Shown here piece after piece: positions 44,147 through 53,400 of a DNA stretch of 64,000 nucleotides; the first letter of the stretch is position 1, and each line of letters starts with the position of its first letter. A program made the translations under genes and the position numbers. This DNA comes from Pseudomonas sp. MYb118 (GTDB taxonomy: Bacteria; Pseudomonadota; Gammaproteobacteria; Pseudomonadales; Pseudomonadaceae). A model generated the notes under the pieces. That model did not search any database, was not told the origin of the DNA, and was given only the letters and a program-made list of their open reading frames with translations. Where the stretch lies: positions 62,001 to 126,000 of the forward strand of contig NZ_JBFRXN010000003.1 of assembly GCF_040947875.1 (NCBI RefSeq). Direction: 5' to 3'.

Positions 44147-45439
44147 TTAGAACGATTGGTTGGAGATGGCCAACGAGTTGCTTTGTTGGTTGCCCACGCC
44201 AGCCGCCACGTTCACACCCAGGTTGCCGCTGCCACCGTTCACCGAACCACTCAGGGTTGCAGTGTTGGTCACAGGGTTCAGCCAGCCGACTTGAGTGAGA
44301 ACCTGATAGGACACAGTGTTGCTCAGCTCAAACGCGCTGCTTTCGCTGTAGTTCTTCGCAAAGTCTTTCGACGAAGAGGACGATTGTTCGCCCGACTTGT
44401 CGTACGAAGAGCTGAACGACTTGGTGAACGAGGATTCGTGCGAGTTATCGTACGAGGAGTTGCTGGTGTTGCTGGTTTCGGTGTTGACGGATGCATCGAG
44501 GTTAGCCGTCACGTTCGCGTTGCCACTGGCGCTGCGAGTGCGATCACCGTTGCCGTTGTTCCAGGTAACCGAGCGCGAGCCCTCGATCCCGGCAGTCAGG
44601 TTGGCAGTGATGGATGCTGCGCTGGTGGAGGCGGAGTCAGCGCTTTGCGAGCCGCTGGAGTCATGGGATTTCGAGCCGCTGGCGTCAAAGGCGTTGGAAC
44701 CGCTGGCTGCCCAGTTGCTCGAAGAGTTCCTTTCGGAACTGCCGCTGACATCTTTGTTGTACGACTTGCTGCCGGCGAGCGTAGTGGTCAGCGAGTACGT
44801 TGCCACGGCAAGATCGGCATTGGCGCGGTTGTTCACGGTCAGGCCAGGCCCGCTCTGTTCGGCAGAAGCAGTGGCGGATGCACTACCCAATGGCGAATTG
44901 GAGTTGGCAATGGCCATGGTGTTTTTCTGTTGGTTGAGGTCGCCACCGGCAATGTTGATGCCCATGTTGCCGCTGCCGCCGTTACCCGAGCCGCTCATCA
45001 CGCCAGAGTTGGTGGTGGAGTAGTTGTCGACCCGGTTGTTGTTGCTGTACTGGTTGACTCGGGCAGTAGCCGTTGCATTGCCGAACACGAAGCTGTTGTC
45101 CAGGCTCGAGTCCGAGGATGCGTTGGCGATGGCAGCCGCGTTGTCTTGTTGGTTGCCGTTACCGGCCGCCACGTTGACACCCACGTTACCGCTGGCGCCA
45201 CTTGCCGAACTGCTCATCTCGGCAGAGTTCTGGGTGCCTTCGTTCAGGATGCGGTTGCCGGTACTGGTTTGCCGGTCCGTTGCCGTTGCCGTGGCGGAGA
45301 CAAGGATTTTCGTAGGAGGAGGAGTGTGGTTATGGCCATTACCGTGGCCACGACGATCGCCCTGTTCAGCTTGTACAGCAACAGCCATGAGCGCAGCAAT
45401 TGCGAAAACCAGAGGCTTGAGTGCCATCGAAGGTTTCAT
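44147..45439 (-). CDS. fapC: Major Fap amyloid fibre subunit FapC
   Basis: A 430-residue secreted amyloid protein, the main fibre component. The signal peptide ends AVQA-EQ. Three imperfect repeats lie near residues 63-106, 136-179 and 383-427, with cores GVNVAAGNGNQQDN, GINIAGGDLNQQKN and GVNVAAGVGNQQSN. Linker 1 is short (about 30 residues) and linker 2 is very long (about 200) and Ser-rich, with SGSKSHDSSGSQSADSAS-type text. There is no Cys anywhere, so a C-terminal CxxC, reported for other FapC proteins, is missing. The ATG at 45439 follows GGAG. The gene is third in fapABCDEF. Confidence 0.95.
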   Translation of the reverse strand: MKPSMALKPLVFAIAALMAVAVQAEQGDRRGHGNGHNHTPPPTKILVSATATATDRQTSTGNRILNEGTQNSAEMSSSASGASGNVGVNVAAGNGNQQDNAAAIANASSDSSLDNSFVFGNATATARVNQYSNNNRVDNYSTTNSGVMSGSGNGGSGNMGINIAGGDLNQQKNTMAIANSNSPLGSASATASAEQSGPGLTVNNRANADLAVATYSLTTTLAGSKSYNKDVSGSSERNSSSNWAASGSNAFDASGSKSHDSSGSQSADSASTSAASITANLTAGIEGSRSVTWNNGNGDRTRSASGNANVTANLDASVNTETSNTSNSSYDNSHESSFTKSFSSSYDKSGEQSSSSSKDFAKNYSESSAFELSNTVSYQVLTQVGWLNPVTNTATLSGSVNGGSGNLGVNVAAGVGNQQSNSLAISNQSF

Positions 45440-45489
45440 GGTGATTCTCCGTACTTATTTAGGTTAAGTGTTGTTTTTACCTGTTCGGA

Positions 45490-46062
45490 TCAATCCGCGA
45501 TCCGTACGCTGAAGGTGTTGGCCATTTGGTTTCCCACCCCTGCGCTCTGGTTCAACTGAATAACCCCACGGCTCCCGGTGAAAGCCTGATCACTGGTGGT
45601 GACCTGGCGAGTGCCTGATGCGGAGTCAATTGGACCGGAGTTGTTGAGCAGCGCCACGTTCTGTTGCATGAGGACGCTGTCGTCGAGACTTTGTGGCTGC
45701 GCACCGATGCTGATGCGCAGCGCGTTGGCTTGCTGAGTGCCGGCACCCGCGCTCTGGTTCACGCCCAGTGCGCCGCTGCCATTGGTGAAGGAGTTGCCCT
45801 GGATGCTGGCCGTGGCGTCGACCCTGGGGTCGTGCGCCGTGTTCAGCCGTTGGCGAATCTGCGTGGTCGCGTTGGCATCACGGCCAATGGCGAAGGCCCG
45901 GGCGTTGGCCTGTTGCTGTTGGTCGCCAGCGGCCTGGTTGACCCCGACGTTGCCCGAGTAGCTCGCGCCGGAGTTGTCGATGGTGGCCGTGTCCACCACC
46001 GGTGAACCGGCGAAGGCCGTTGCACTGCAAAACATGGCGATCATGAGCAGCGTGCGATTCAT
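45490..46062 (-). CDS. fapB: Minor Fap amyloid subunit / nucleator FapB
   Basis: A 190-residue secreted amyloid protein thought to nucleate FapC. The signal peptide ends ATAFA-GS. Three repeats have the cores GVNQAAGDQQQQAN, GVNQSAGAGTQQAN and QLNQSAGVGNQMAN, the same motif as FapC but with shorter linkers. There is no Cys in the mature part. The ATG lies two bases after the fapA stop codon, with GGGAGA upstream inside fapA, so the two are closely coupled. Confidence 0.94.
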   Translation of the reverse strand: MNRTLLMIAMFCSATAFAGSPVVDTATIDNSGASYSGNVGVNQAAGDQQQQANARAFAIGRDANATTQIRQRLNTAHDPRVDATASIQGNSFTNGSGALGVNQSAGAGTQQANALRISIGAQPQSLDDSVLMQQNVALLNNSGPIDSASGTRQVTTSDQAFTGSRGVIQLNQSAGVGNQMANTFSVRIAD

Positions 46063-46063
46063 A

Positions 46064-46504
46064 TCAACGGTCTCCCGTGATGATTTTCAGCGCGCCCATG
46101 CCTTGCTGGACACTCGAATTGACCATGTTGGCAATGCCGTTGCCACCGCCGGTCGCACGGCCACCGGCCTGGTTGGCCAGTTGGTTCTGCGTGCTGATGT
46201 TGCCGCCCAGGTTGGTAGGGCCGTTCAGGTTCATCATGCTGGAGATGCCTGAGCCGCTGGCGATGCCGGCGAATTCACCGTCGCTCAATTCGTTGGTTTG
46301 CTGCAGGACATACTGCGAGGGGTTGGCGTTGACAGTCGTCGGGTTGGGGTCGGGAATCACCGGCGCCCGGGTCGCCATGCGGGGTTGCACATCGCGTGTG
46401 ATAACGATGATGCCGTTGTCTGCCTGAGCAGACAGGCTGATGATCGAGCCGAACGTGACTCCGGTCAGCATCAGGCTTACAAAGCGTTTATCGAACATCC
46501 CCAC
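46064..46504 (-). CDS. fapA: Fap system periplasmic chaperone-like protein FapA
   Basis: A 146-residue exported protein, first gene of the operon. The signal peptide ends SLSAQA-DN. The mature part is Asn/Gly-rich with a QYVLQQTNELSDGEFAGIAS segment and the terminal NMVNSSVQQGMGALKIITGD. FapA influences fibre composition and is proposed to hold FapC in soluble form. Two starts are possible: GTG at 46504, nine bases after AAGGA, or ATG at 46498. I prefer the GTG for spacing. Confidence 0.9.
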   Translation of the reverse strand: MGMFDKRFVSLMLTGVTFGSIISLSAQADNGIIVITRDVQPRMATRAPVIPDPNPTTVNANPSQYVLQQTNELSDGEFAGIASGSGISSMMNLNGPTNLGGNISTQNQLANQAGGRATGGGNGIANMVNSSVQQGMGALKIITGDR

Positions 46505-46837
46505 GGTGGCAATTCCTTCTGTAAATGGAACGCTAACCCAATTGAACGTTGCGAGGGGTAGAGAGCAGAAGGTGTGCCGCTTTTGCTTTTTGTTGTAAAA
46601 ACAGTGACTTGGGTGTAGTTGTTCGAGAGGGCTGGAAAAATCTGTATCAACACCGAGACAAAGCTGCGCCGCAACCGCGTCAATACGGGCAGTATTGCTA
46701 AGCAGCGGCGTCGCAGGCAGGTTGTATCAGTGGAGTAACATTTTTCGAGACAAATGCCTCGAACGCTCTGGCTCAAGGGTTTGAGGCAAGCGCAGTGTTT
46801 CAGGAATGGACAAATGCGCCGGGATTTGGCGTCCCGG
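46505..46837. other. 333-base upstream region of the fap operon
   Basis: No gene is evident. It holds the candidate sigma-54 promoter (46565-46578) and AT-rich stretches near 46580-46640. A CCGGGA/TCCCGG hairpin lies at 46819-46837, overlapping the end of the nadR-like gene; it is terminator-like but lacks a T-run. Confidence 0.6.
46565..46579 (-). promoter_or_regulatory. Candidate sigma-54 (-24/-12) promoter of fapA
   Basis: Reading the minus strand, CGGCACACCTTCTGCT has GG and GC exactly ten bases apart and matches GGCAC and TGC(T) of the RpoN consensus; two consensus bases differ. Transcription would begin near 46553, giving a leader of about 50 bases to the fapA start. Confidence 0.55.
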
Positions 46838-47362
46838 TCAGGTCTTCAGCAAGTTTTTTACCGCGATGAAGGCGGCATCCTTGCGCTGTTGCCAATCTCC
46901 TTGCACCACCTGATAAGGCTGTTGGTGCAGGTCCAGCCAGCGGCGACTGTCATGGAAAAACGCCTGACGGTCTGCCAGTTGTGGTTGGCATCGCTGGCCG
47001 TCGTCGTGCCATTCGACTGTCTCGGGGCTCAGCAACAAGTGCAGGTCGTAGCGACGTGCCATTAGTGCTGGCTCCAACCAGTCGGGGCAATCGCTGAACA
47101 ACGCGCGGCTCCACAGGATGTTGCTCAACAAGTGCGTATCGAGAATCAGCAGGGGCGGTCGTTTGGCCCGCGCTTCGTCCTCCCAGGCCAGCTGGCCATG
47201 TGCTATTGATGCAATGTCATCGTAGCAGGTTTCCCGGGCATTTCTCTCGATAAAGTGCCGAACATACTCTTCGACCAATATGCCGCCAAAATTGGCGTGA
47301 ATCTCACCTGAGAGCCAGCTTTTGCCACTCGATTCCGGCCCCGTCAGCACCACTACCTTCAT
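46838..47362 (-). CDS. NadR-like nicotinamide riboside kinase (AAA ATPase)
   Basis: A 174-residue P-loop kinase resembling the ribosylnicotinamide kinase domain of NadR. Walker A is LTGPESSGKSWLSG at residue 6; the acceptor-side motif is VEEYVRHFIERN; and the Walker B-like part is LLILDTHLLSNILW. It would phosphorylate nicotinamide riboside to NMN. NadR's repressor and adenylyltransferase domains are absent. Its start overlaps the pnuC stop (ATGA), pairing transport with phosphorylation. This metabolic trapping arrangement supports the assignment. Confidence 0.88.
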   Translation of the reverse strand: MKVVVLTGPESSGKSWLSGEIHANFGGILVEEYVRHFIERNARETCYDDIASIAHGQLAWEDEARAKRPPLLILDTHLLSNILWSRALFSDCPDWLEPALMARRYDLHLLLSPETVEWHDDGQRCQPQLADRQAFFHDSRRWLDLHQQPYQVVQGDWQQRKDAAFIAVKNLLKT

Positions 47363-47922
47363 GAGCCGAGCACCGGATCACTACGCCAGGCGCGCCAGCC
47401 CTGGATGGCCAGCAGGGTAAACAGGCCATACAGGGCCGCCGTCAGGTACATGTCCTTATAAATGAACAGGCCGACGAACACGCAATCCAGCACGATCCAC
47501 AGCGGCCAGCATTGCAGGCGTTTGTGCGCCATCCAGAACTGCGCCACCAGGCTGAAGGCGGTGAGGGCGGCATCCAGCCAGGGTTGGGCCGCGTCGGTCC
47601 AGTGCGCCATGGCCGCGCCGAGCAGCAGGCTGCCGAGGGCGCCAAGCGCCAACCCGGAGGCCATCGCCGGCGCACCCAACCGGCTGACGGTGCGGCCCTG
47701 ATGTTCTGCACCGAAGCGCGTCCACTGCCACCAGCCGTACAGTTGCAACGCGGCATAGATCACTTGCAGGAGCATGTCCGAGTACAGCTTCACCTCGAAA
47801 AAGATCCAGCTATATAGAAGCACCATGACCAGGCCGATCGGCCAGCACCAGGGGTTTTGCCTGACCGTGAGCCACACGGCGATCACGCCGAGGACGGCAG
47901 CCAACAGTTCAAGCCCGGACAT
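47359..47922 (-). CDS. pnuC: Nicotinamide riboside transporter PnuC
   Basis: A 187-residue inner-membrane protein of the PnuC family with about seven transmembrane helices. Family blocks are NPWCWPIGLVMVLLYSWIFF near residue 23 and LQLYGWWQWTRFG near 60. The C-terminal part reads WPLWIVLDCVFVGLFIYKDM. PnuC carriers take up nicotinamide riboside by facilitated diffusion, driven by phosphorylation inside the cell. It is coupled to the downstream kinase by a four-base overlap. The leader is short (about 75 bases to the next terminator), leaving little room for a riboswitch. Confidence 0.9.
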   Translation of the reverse strand: MSGLELLAAVLGVIAVWLTVRQNPWCWPIGLVMVLLYSWIFFEVKLYSDMLLQVIYAALQLYGWWQWTRFGAEHQGRTVSRLGAPAMASGLALGALGSLLLGAAMAHWTDAAQPWLDAALTAFSLVAQFWMAHKRLQCWPLWIVLDCVFVGLFIYKDMYLTAALYGLFTLLAIQGWRAWRSDPVLGS

Positions 47923-48000
47923 GCACTGACCCTGGGGGAAAAGAAGAGGGGGCGGATTGTACCGACAGGCGCCGCCGAACAGAACCGGCGCGCGAAAAGT

Positions 48001-48029
48001 CCCGCAGCAACGGTGGTCGTTGCTGCGGG
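48001..48029. terminator. Terminator of the chemoreceptor gene
   Basis: A 12-base perfect stem (CCCGCAGCAACG and CGTTGCTGCGGG) with a five-base loop lies eight bases after the stop codon at 48037. ACTTTT follows on the minus strand. Confidence 0.85.
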
Positions 48030-48036
48030 AAGGGCT

Positions 48037-49671
48037 TTAAACGCGGAACTGCTTGAGCAGGGCGTTCAACTGTTCGCTCAAGTCCTTGAGCCGCACGCTG
48101 GCCACGCTCGACTGTTCCGCCGCCAGCGCGGTGCTGTGGGACAACCCGGCAGCCTGGGTGACGTTCTGGTTGATGTCCTCGACCACATGCGCCTGTTGCA
48201 GGGTGGCACTGGCGATGGAAGTGTTCAGCCCATTGAGGTTGCGCAGCGCCTGGCCGATGGCGTTCAGGCTCGCCCCGGCGAGGCCGGCCTGTTCGATGGT
48301 CAGCTGGGAGGCGCGGCTGCTGTCGCCGATGACCTTGACCGCCGCTTCGGAGTGGCTTTGCAGGCGCTCGATCATCGACTGGATCTCGGCCGTGGACTTT
48401 TGCGTGCGTTGCGCCAGCAGGCGTACTTCATCGGCGACCACCGCGAACCCGCGACCTTGCTCGCCGGCACGCGCAGCCTCGATGGCGGCATTGAGCGCCA
48501 GCAGGTTGGTCTGCTCGGCAATGGAGCGGATCACTTCTAGCACGCTGCCGATCTGGGTGCTTTCGGTGGCCAGGGTACGGATGACTTCCACCGCCTGGTC
48601 GATGGTGGAGGACAACTTGTCGATCTGTTCCAGGCTGCTGTCGATGTTGACCTGGCCCTGCTGCGCCTGGGATTCGGCGTCGCGCATTTCGCTCGCGGCC
48701 TGCTCGGCGTTCTTTGCCACGTCCTGCACGCCGTAGGTCACTTCATTAATAGCGGTGGCCACCAGTTCCATCTGTTGCGATTGCTGCTGGCTGCGCTGCT
48801 GGGCCTGGGCGGCATCGTTGCCCAGCTCGCTGGACGACTGGCCCAGGGCGCCGGCCGACACTTGCAGTTGACTGATCACCCCGCGCAGCTTGGCGGTGAA
48901 GGCGTTGAAGTGATGCGCCAGTTGCGTGACTTCGTCCTGGCCGTGGGTGTCGAGGCTGCGGGTCAGGTCGCTTTCGCCGCTGGCGATGTTGGCCATGGCG
49001 TTCACGGTTTCCTGCAGGGGGCGCACGATGCTGCGGGCGATCAGGATCACCAGCAAGGCCATGACGAGGGCGATCGCCAGGCCGACACCCGACGCTTTCC
49101 ACACCTGGCCCATAAACTCGGCCTGCATGTCGTCGATGTACACGCCCGAGCCGATCACCCAGCCCCAGGGTTGGAACAGTTGCACGTAGGAGGTTTTTTC
49201 CACCGGCTCGCTGGCGCCGGGTTTCGGCCAGCGATAGTCGATGGCGCCGCCGCCCTTGGCCTTGGCCAGCGCGACCATTTCGTTGAACACCGCAAACCCG
49301 TCCGGATCGCGGATCGCCGAGAGGTTCTGGCCGTCCAGTTTCTGGTTGACCGGGTGCATGATCATCACCGGGGTCAGGTCGTTGATCCAGAAATACTCGT
49401 TCTGGTCATAGCGCAGGCCGCGCACGGCACTCAGTGCCTGCTTCTGCGCCGCTTCGCGGGTGAGGGTGCCGGAGGTTTCCAGGCCGTGGTAATAGCTCAG
49501 AATACCGCTGGCGGTCTGTACCACATGCTGGGTTTTCTGCGCCTTGGCGTAAGAGAGGTCGTCGTGAATCTGCTTGAGCATCAGCACACCCAGCGTCAAA
49601 AGCATCATGACGGCGACGATCAATATGAGCCACAAACGGCGGCTGATCGACATACTGCGCAAGCTGTTCAT
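48037..49671 (-). CDS. Methyl-accepting chemotaxis protein with single Cache domain
   Basis: A 544-residue transmembrane chemoreceptor. TM1 lies near residues 13-32 ([20 protein letters not shown]). A periplasmic single-Cache (sCache_2) domain follows ([20 protein letters not shown], then [14 protein letters not shown]), then TM2 near 190-210 and a HAMP linker. The signalling tip has the canonical [29 protein letters not shown] hairpin. sCache receptors often sense small organic acids; the ligand is unknown. The ATG at 49671 is internal to a longer open frame. Monocistronic. Confidence 0.93.
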   Translation of the reverse strand: MNSLRSMSISRRLWLILIVAVMMLLTLGVLMLKQIHDDLSYAKAQKTQHVVQTASGILSYYHGLETSGTLTREAAQKQALSAVRGLRYDQNEYFWINDLTPVMIMHPVNQKLDGQNLSAIRDPDGFAVFNEMVALAKAKGGGAIDYRWPKPGASEPVEKTSYVQLFQPWGWVIGSGVYIDDMQAEFMGQVWKASGVGLAIALVMALLVILIARSIVRPLQETVNAMANIASGESDLTRSLDTHGQDEVTQLAHHFNAFTAKLRGVISQLQVSAGALGQSSSELGNDAAQAQQRSQQQSQQMELVATAINEVTYGVQDVAKNAEQAASEMRDAESQAQQGQVNIDSSLEQIDKLSSTIDQAVEVIRTLATESTQIGSVLEVIRSIAEQTNLLALNAAIEAARAGEQGRGFAVVADEVRLLAQRTQKSTAEIQSMIERLQSHSEAAVKVIGDSSRASQLTIEQAGLAGASLNAIGQALRNLNGLNTSIASATLQQAHVVEDINQNVTQAAGLSHSTALAAEQSSVASVRLKDLSEQLNALLKQFRV

Positions 49672-49967
49672 AGCACTGTCACTCCGGTGTTTTATTTTTG
49701 TAATAAATGATCGCCAGCATCCCATCACACTTTGTCGATCGGGCATATCCGACCCAAGTCCAATAACGTGGCAGCGTTATTCAGGCTTGTCTGATAGGAT
49801 TTCGGCCCCGCATGGAAAAACCTGAATCCCCGTCGATTTTTTCACGGAAATTTTATGGCTCCGTGCGGATTCTGTGCGCGCCGCCTTCCGGTGGCGCTGA
49901 TTACAGTCAACGTTTTGTAATAAATACTATCGGGGCATGCCTGGGGGCATCGCTTCTTGGGGGATTG

Positions 49968-50795
49968 ATGGATTTTTGGACCGCCTTGCAGGCATTGATT
50001 CTTGGGGTTGTGGAAGGGCTGACCGAGTTTTTGCCGATCTCCAGTACCGGACACCAGATCATCGTGGCCGACCTGCTCAACTTCGGGGGCGAGCGGGCCA
50101 TCGCGTTCAACATCATCATTCAGTTGGGGGCGATCCTGGCGGTGGTGTGGGAATTTCGCCGCAAGATCCTCGACGTGGTCACCGGGTTGCCGACGCAGCC
50201 GAGCGCCCAACGGTTTACTGTCAACCTGCTGGTGGCCTTCATGCCGGCGGTGGTGCTGGGGGTGATCTTCTCCGATCTGATCCACCATTACCTGTTCAAC
50301 CCGATCACCGTCGCGGCGGCGCTGGTGGTGGGTGGCATCATCATGTTGTGGGCGGAAAAGCGTCAGCATGAAGTCCACGCCGAAACCGTCGACCAGATCA
50401 CCTGGAAAGACGCCCTCAAAGTCGGTTTCGCCCAGTGCCTGGCGATGATCCCGGGGACCTCGCGGTCCGGGGCCACCATCATCGGCGGCCTGTTGTTCGG
50501 CCTGTCGCGCAAGACCGCCACCGAGTTCTCGTTTTTCCTCGCCATGCCCACCATGGTTGCGGCAGCGGTGTACTCGGGGTTCAAGTACCGCCACCTGTTC
50601 GAGCCTGCCGACCTGCCGGTATTTGCCATCGGTTTCGTTACCGCGTTCATTTTCGCGATGATTGCCGTGCGGGCGTTGCTCAAATTCATCGGCAGCCACA
50701 GCTACGCGGTCTTCGCCTGGTACCGCATTGCATTCGGCCTGGTGATCCTGGCCACCTGGCAGTTCGGCTGGGTGGACTGGACGGCGGCCAAGTAA
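49968..50795 (+). CDS. uppP: Undecaprenyl-diphosphatase UppP (BacA)
   Basis: A 275-residue inner-membrane phosphatase that recycles undecaprenyl pyrophosphate for cell-wall synthesis. The two catalytic loops are visible: [15 protein letters not shown] near residue 17, with the essential Glu and Ser/His, and [14 protein letters not shown] near 160. About eight transmembrane helices. The ATG at 49968 follows GGGGGA; a longer upstream reading is not conserved in composition. The stop overlaps the DUF1294 gene (TAATG). Confidence 0.94.
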   Translation: MDFWTALQALILGVVEGLTEFLPISSTGHQIIVADLLNFGGERAIAFNIIIQLGAILAVVWEFRRKILDVVTGLPTQPSAQRFTVNLLVAFMPAVVLGVIFSDLIHHYLFNPITVAAALVVGGIIMLWAEKRQHEVHAETVDQITWKDALKVGFAQCLAMIPGTSRSGATIIGGLLFGLSRKTATEFSFFLAMPTMVAAAVYSGFKYRHLFEPADLPVFAIGFVTAFIFAMIAVRALLKFIGSHSYAVFAWYRIAFGLVILATWQFGWVDWTAAK

Positions 50796-51229
50796 TGAGT
50801 GACGGCCGCGCGCGCCGCTCTCCCGGACGTTCCTCGGGAGGGCAGATGCAGCACCCGCGGCTCAAGCTGCTGGTGTTCGCCCTGGTGTGCGCGCTGCCGC
50901 TGGCAGGTTCCGTGTCGTTCGTGCTGCGGGGGATTTCGTGGGTGCCCCTGGCAGCCTACGGCGCAGTCAGCGTGCTGGCGTTCTTCCTTTATTGGCGCGA
51001 CAAGCACAAGGCGCGCACGAACAGCTGGCGTACGCCAGAGAACGTGCTGCATGCCGTGGAATTCGCCGGCGGCTGGCCAGGCGCCTTGCTGGCCCAGCAG
51101 GTCTTCCGGCACAAGACACGCAAAGTGTCGTTTCAAGTGCTGTTCTGGAGCATCGTGGTGTTGCATCAGGTGTTCTGGATTGATCAGCTATTTCTCTCGG
51201 CGTCGTCAGTCGGCTGGTTGTTGCGCTGA
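50795..51229 (+). CDS. DUF1294 membrane protein
   Basis: A 144-residue membrane protein with about three to four hydrophobic segments, ending in the DUF1294 domain. It has the family block AFFLYWRDKHKARTNSWRTP followed by LHAVEFAGGWPGALLAQQVF and RHKTRKVSFQVLFW. A short basic N-terminus (DGRARRSPGR) precedes the first helix. Family function is unknown; some homologues carry a cold-shock domain, which is absent here. The start overlaps the uppP stop codon, so the two are co-translated. Confidence 0.85.
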   Translation: MSDGRARRSPGRSSGGQMQHPRLKLLVFALVCALPLAGSVSFVLRGISWVPLAAYGAVSVLAFFLYWRDKHKARTNSWRTPENVLHAVEFAGGWPGALLAQQVFRHKTRKVSFQVLFWSIVVLHQVFWIDQLFLSASSVGWLLR

Positions 51230-51241
51230 TCAATGGCGGCG

Positions 51242-51604
51242 TTAAAGCAGCCCCACCTGGGTGCGTTTGGGCAACTTGCTCACCACCAGTTGATGGGAGC
51301 GCTGCAACAACCCTTGCAGTTCCTCGGTGCCCAGTGGGTAGGGCGTCTGCATGATGACCCACTGGGCCCGTGCCAGGTAAGGCGCGGGATGAATGCCGGG
51401 ACGATCGCAATGGCCGAGGAACAGGTCTTTGTCGACCTTGAACGCCAGGGATTCGCCCCGCAGATTCTGCAGGGCGAACATCTTGTTGCCGGCAATCGAA
51501 AACACCCGCACGCCACCCCATTTGTAATCTTCCCGCGCGCCCGGCAGGGCCAGGCAAAATTGCGCGACGTCCGCTTCGCTCATGCGTCCAGCCTTCATAT
51601 CCAT
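51242..51604 (-). CDS. MmcQ/YjbR family protein
   Basis: A 120-residue protein of the MmcQ/YjbR family with the CyaY-like fold. Motifs are LPGAREDYKWGGVRVFSIAG, FALQNLRGESLAFKV and HPAPYLARAQWVIMQ. The family is described as DNA-binding-like, but function is unclear. No signal peptide. Two starts are possible, ATG at 51604 or ATG at 51583 (MSEADV). It is convergent with DUF1294, 12 bases apart. Monocistronic. Confidence 0.85.
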   Translation of the reverse strand: MDMKAGRMSEADVAQFCLALPGAREDYKWGGVRVFSIAGNKMFALQNLRGESLAFKVDKDLFLGHCDRPGIHPAPYLARAQWVIMQTPYPLGTEELQGLLQRSHQLVVSKLPKRTQVGLL

Positions 51605-51697
51605 TGTTCCCAGTGATTAAAAGTTCGGTGCGCTGCGCGGCTGATTCGCCGGCGCAGGCGTGTGGCTGATGCTAATGGTTTTTGCCGCTTCAAATGC

Positions 51698-51720
51698 AAT
51701 GTATAAGCAGTGCCTATAGA
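51698..51720 (+). promoter_or_regulatory. Candidate CynR (LysR-type) box upstream of cynR
   Basis: ATAAGCAGTGCCTAT at 51703-51717 is an AT-N11-AT LysR box. It is embedded in a longer block that recurs at 53962-53984. It lies just before the AGGAG of cynR, fitting autorepression. Confidence 0.6.
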
Positions 51721-51732
51721 AGGAGAGTTTCC

Positions 51733-52632
51733 ATGCTGCTACGACATTTGCGCTATTTGCTGGCTGTCGCGGACAACGGCGGGTTTACCCGTGCCGCGCA
51801 GGTGCTGCATGTTTCCCAACCCACGCTGTCACAACAGATCCGTCAACTGGAAGACACGCTCGGCGTGGTGTTGTTCGACCGCACCTCGCGCACGGTCAAA
51901 GCCACCGATGCGGGCGAGGCCTACATCGCCTGCGCGCGCCGCGTGCTGGTGGAGCTGGCGGCGGGCAAGCGGGCCTTGCACGATGTCAAGGATCTGTCCC
52001 GGGGCACGCTGCGCCTGGCCATGACGCCGACGTTCATGGCTTATCTGGTCGGTCCGCTGGTGCGGGATTACCGGGCGCTGTATCCCAACATCCATCTGCA
52101 GATTGTCGAATGCTCGATGACCGACATCGAAACCGGGCTGGCCGATGACTCGCTGGACATCGCGATCGCCTTCGACCAAGTCAGGAACCCGGACATCGAA
52201 GCGATTCCGGCCTTCACCGAAACCCTGGGATTGATGGTCGGGCGCGATCACCCGCTGTACGACTGTCAGGTGCCGTTGACCGCGCAACAACTGGCGGGGC
52301 TCGAATTCGCGCTGCTGACGCCGGACTTCGTGACCCGTACCTGCATCGACGAGTACTTTGCCCAGGCGCAGATCACGCCCAACGTGGTCATCGAGGTCAA
52401 CTCGGTGAGCACCTTGCTGGAAGTCATGACCCACACGAAAGTCGCCACCATCCTGCCGGAGCCCATCGCCACCGAAGATCGAGCCCTGCGCAAGATCGCG
52501 CTGGTGGACAAAGGCCCGCAACGCGGCGCCGCGTTGTTGCGGCGCAAGAACAACTACCACAGCGCCGCTTCCAGGGCTTTTGTCGATTTGATGTCGGGGA
52601 CGACGATGGTGGGCGACAGGGCTGCGCGGTAA
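51733..52632 (+). CDS. cynR: LysR-type regulator CynR
   Basis: A 299-residue LysR regulator that in E. coli activates the cyn operon when cyanate is present. The helix-turn-helix is LRYLLAVADNGGFTRAAQVL and HVSQPTLSQQIRQLEDTLG, followed by LFDRTSRTVKAT. The effector domain is typical of CynR/CysB-like proteins. The ATG at 51733 follows AAGGAG. It is convergent with cynT-cynS rather than divergent, which is unusual. The shared operator-like block upstream of both transcription units supports the assignment. Confidence 0.88.
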   Translation: MLLRHLRYLLAVADNGGFTRAAQVLHVSQPTLSQQIRQLEDTLGVVLFDRTSRTVKATDAGEAYIACARRVLVELAAGKRALHDVKDLSRGTLRLAMTPTFMAYLVGPLVRDYRALYPNIHLQIVECSMTDIETGLADDSLDIAIAFDQVRNPDIEAIPAFTETLGLMVGRDHPLYDCQVPLTAQQLAGLEFALLTPDFVTRTCIDEYFAQAQITPNVVIEVNSVSTLLEVMTHTKVATILPEPIATEDRALRKIALVDKGPQRGAALLRRKNNYHSAASRAFVDLMSGTTMVGDRAAR

Positions 52633-52653
52633 GCGCCGGTCATTCACCGTCGC

Positions 52654-53316
52654 TCAAGCGACGGCCTTGGCTGCACGGGCTCGCACGGCACAGGTGCCTG
52701 GCTGTTTGATCAGGGAATTGAAGGTACGCAGGTCGGCGTCCAGGGCGTCGATCGAGCCGGTGCCGATGTCATACACCCAGCCATGCAGGTTGATCAGGCC
52801 TTTTTCCTGCGCCAGTCGCACGCTTGGGTGGGTCTGGATGTTGGCCAGTTGTGCAATGACGTTTTCCCGGACCATCGAACTGACCTTGGCCGCTTCATCG
52901 GCGTGAGGGCGCGATTCGTTGATGACCTTGGCGGACTCGGCATGCTGCAACCAGGCGGCCACCGCCGGCAGGTGATTCATGCAGGTGCACTTGGCGACCG
53001 CCGTCATGGCGCCGCAATCGGAATGGCCGCAGATCACGATGTCGGTGACGCCCAGTACGGCCACGGCGTACTCGACCGTGGCGGACACGCCACCGGGGTG
53101 AGGGCTGTAGGACGGCACGATGTTGCCAGCGTTGCGGATCACGAACAGCTCGCCCGGCTCCTGCTGGGTCAGGAGCTCCGGCACCACCCGGCTGTCAGAG
53201 CAGGTGATGAACAGTGTGCCGGGCTGTTGGGTGGTGGCCAGGTGTTTGAACAGGTCTGTGCGCTGTGCAAATGCCTCGTTGCGGAATTTCAAAAAGCCTT
53301 CGATGAGCGCCTTCAT
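52654..53316 (-). CDS. cynT: Beta-class carbonic anhydrase CynT
   Basis: A 220-residue beta-carbonic anhydrase that supplies bicarbonate for cyanate breakdown. The zinc ligands and dyad are visible: Cys-x-Asp-x-Arg in [11 protein letters not shown] near residue 39, and His-x-x-Cys in [12 protein letters not shown] near 98-101. The block [12 protein letters not shown] is family-typical. Length matches CynT (219 in E. coli). It follows cynS after 84 bases that contain a strong hairpin. The ATG follows a weak leader. Confidence 0.92.
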   Translation of the reverse strand: MKALIEGFLKFRNEAFAQRTDLFKHLATTQQPGTLFITCSDSRVVPELLTQQEPGELFVIRNAGNIVPSYSPHPGGVSATVEYAVAVLGVTDIVICGHSDCGAMTAVAKCTCMNHLPAVAAWLQHAESAKVINESRPHADEAAKVSSMVRENVIAQLANIQTHPSVRLAQEKGLINLHGWVYDIGTGSIDALDADLRTFNSLIKQPGTCAVRARAAKAVA

Positions 53317-53359
53317 GGTGTTTGCCTTCGAGTGAGGTGGTCAGGACGTTGGGCGGAGC

Positions 53360-53380
53360 AGGCCCGCAGGGCGCGGGCCT
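53360..53380 (-). terminator. Hairpin between cynS and cynT
   Basis: AGGCCCGC and GCGGGCCT pair perfectly around a five-base loop, 20 bases after the cynS stop. There is no T-run, so it is probably a processing or attenuation structure rather than a full terminator. Confidence 0.5.
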
Positions 53381-53400
53381 TGTGACAGTGACGGTCGCGA

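Noticed and set aside
46819..46837. Terminator after the nadR-like gene
   Set aside because: The six-base stem overlaps the stop codon and has no T-run, so read-through toward fapA cannot be excluded or affirmed.
47923..48000. Riboswitch in the pnuC leader
   Set aside because: Only about 75 bases separate pnuC from the upstream terminator, and no conserved aptamer motif is visible.
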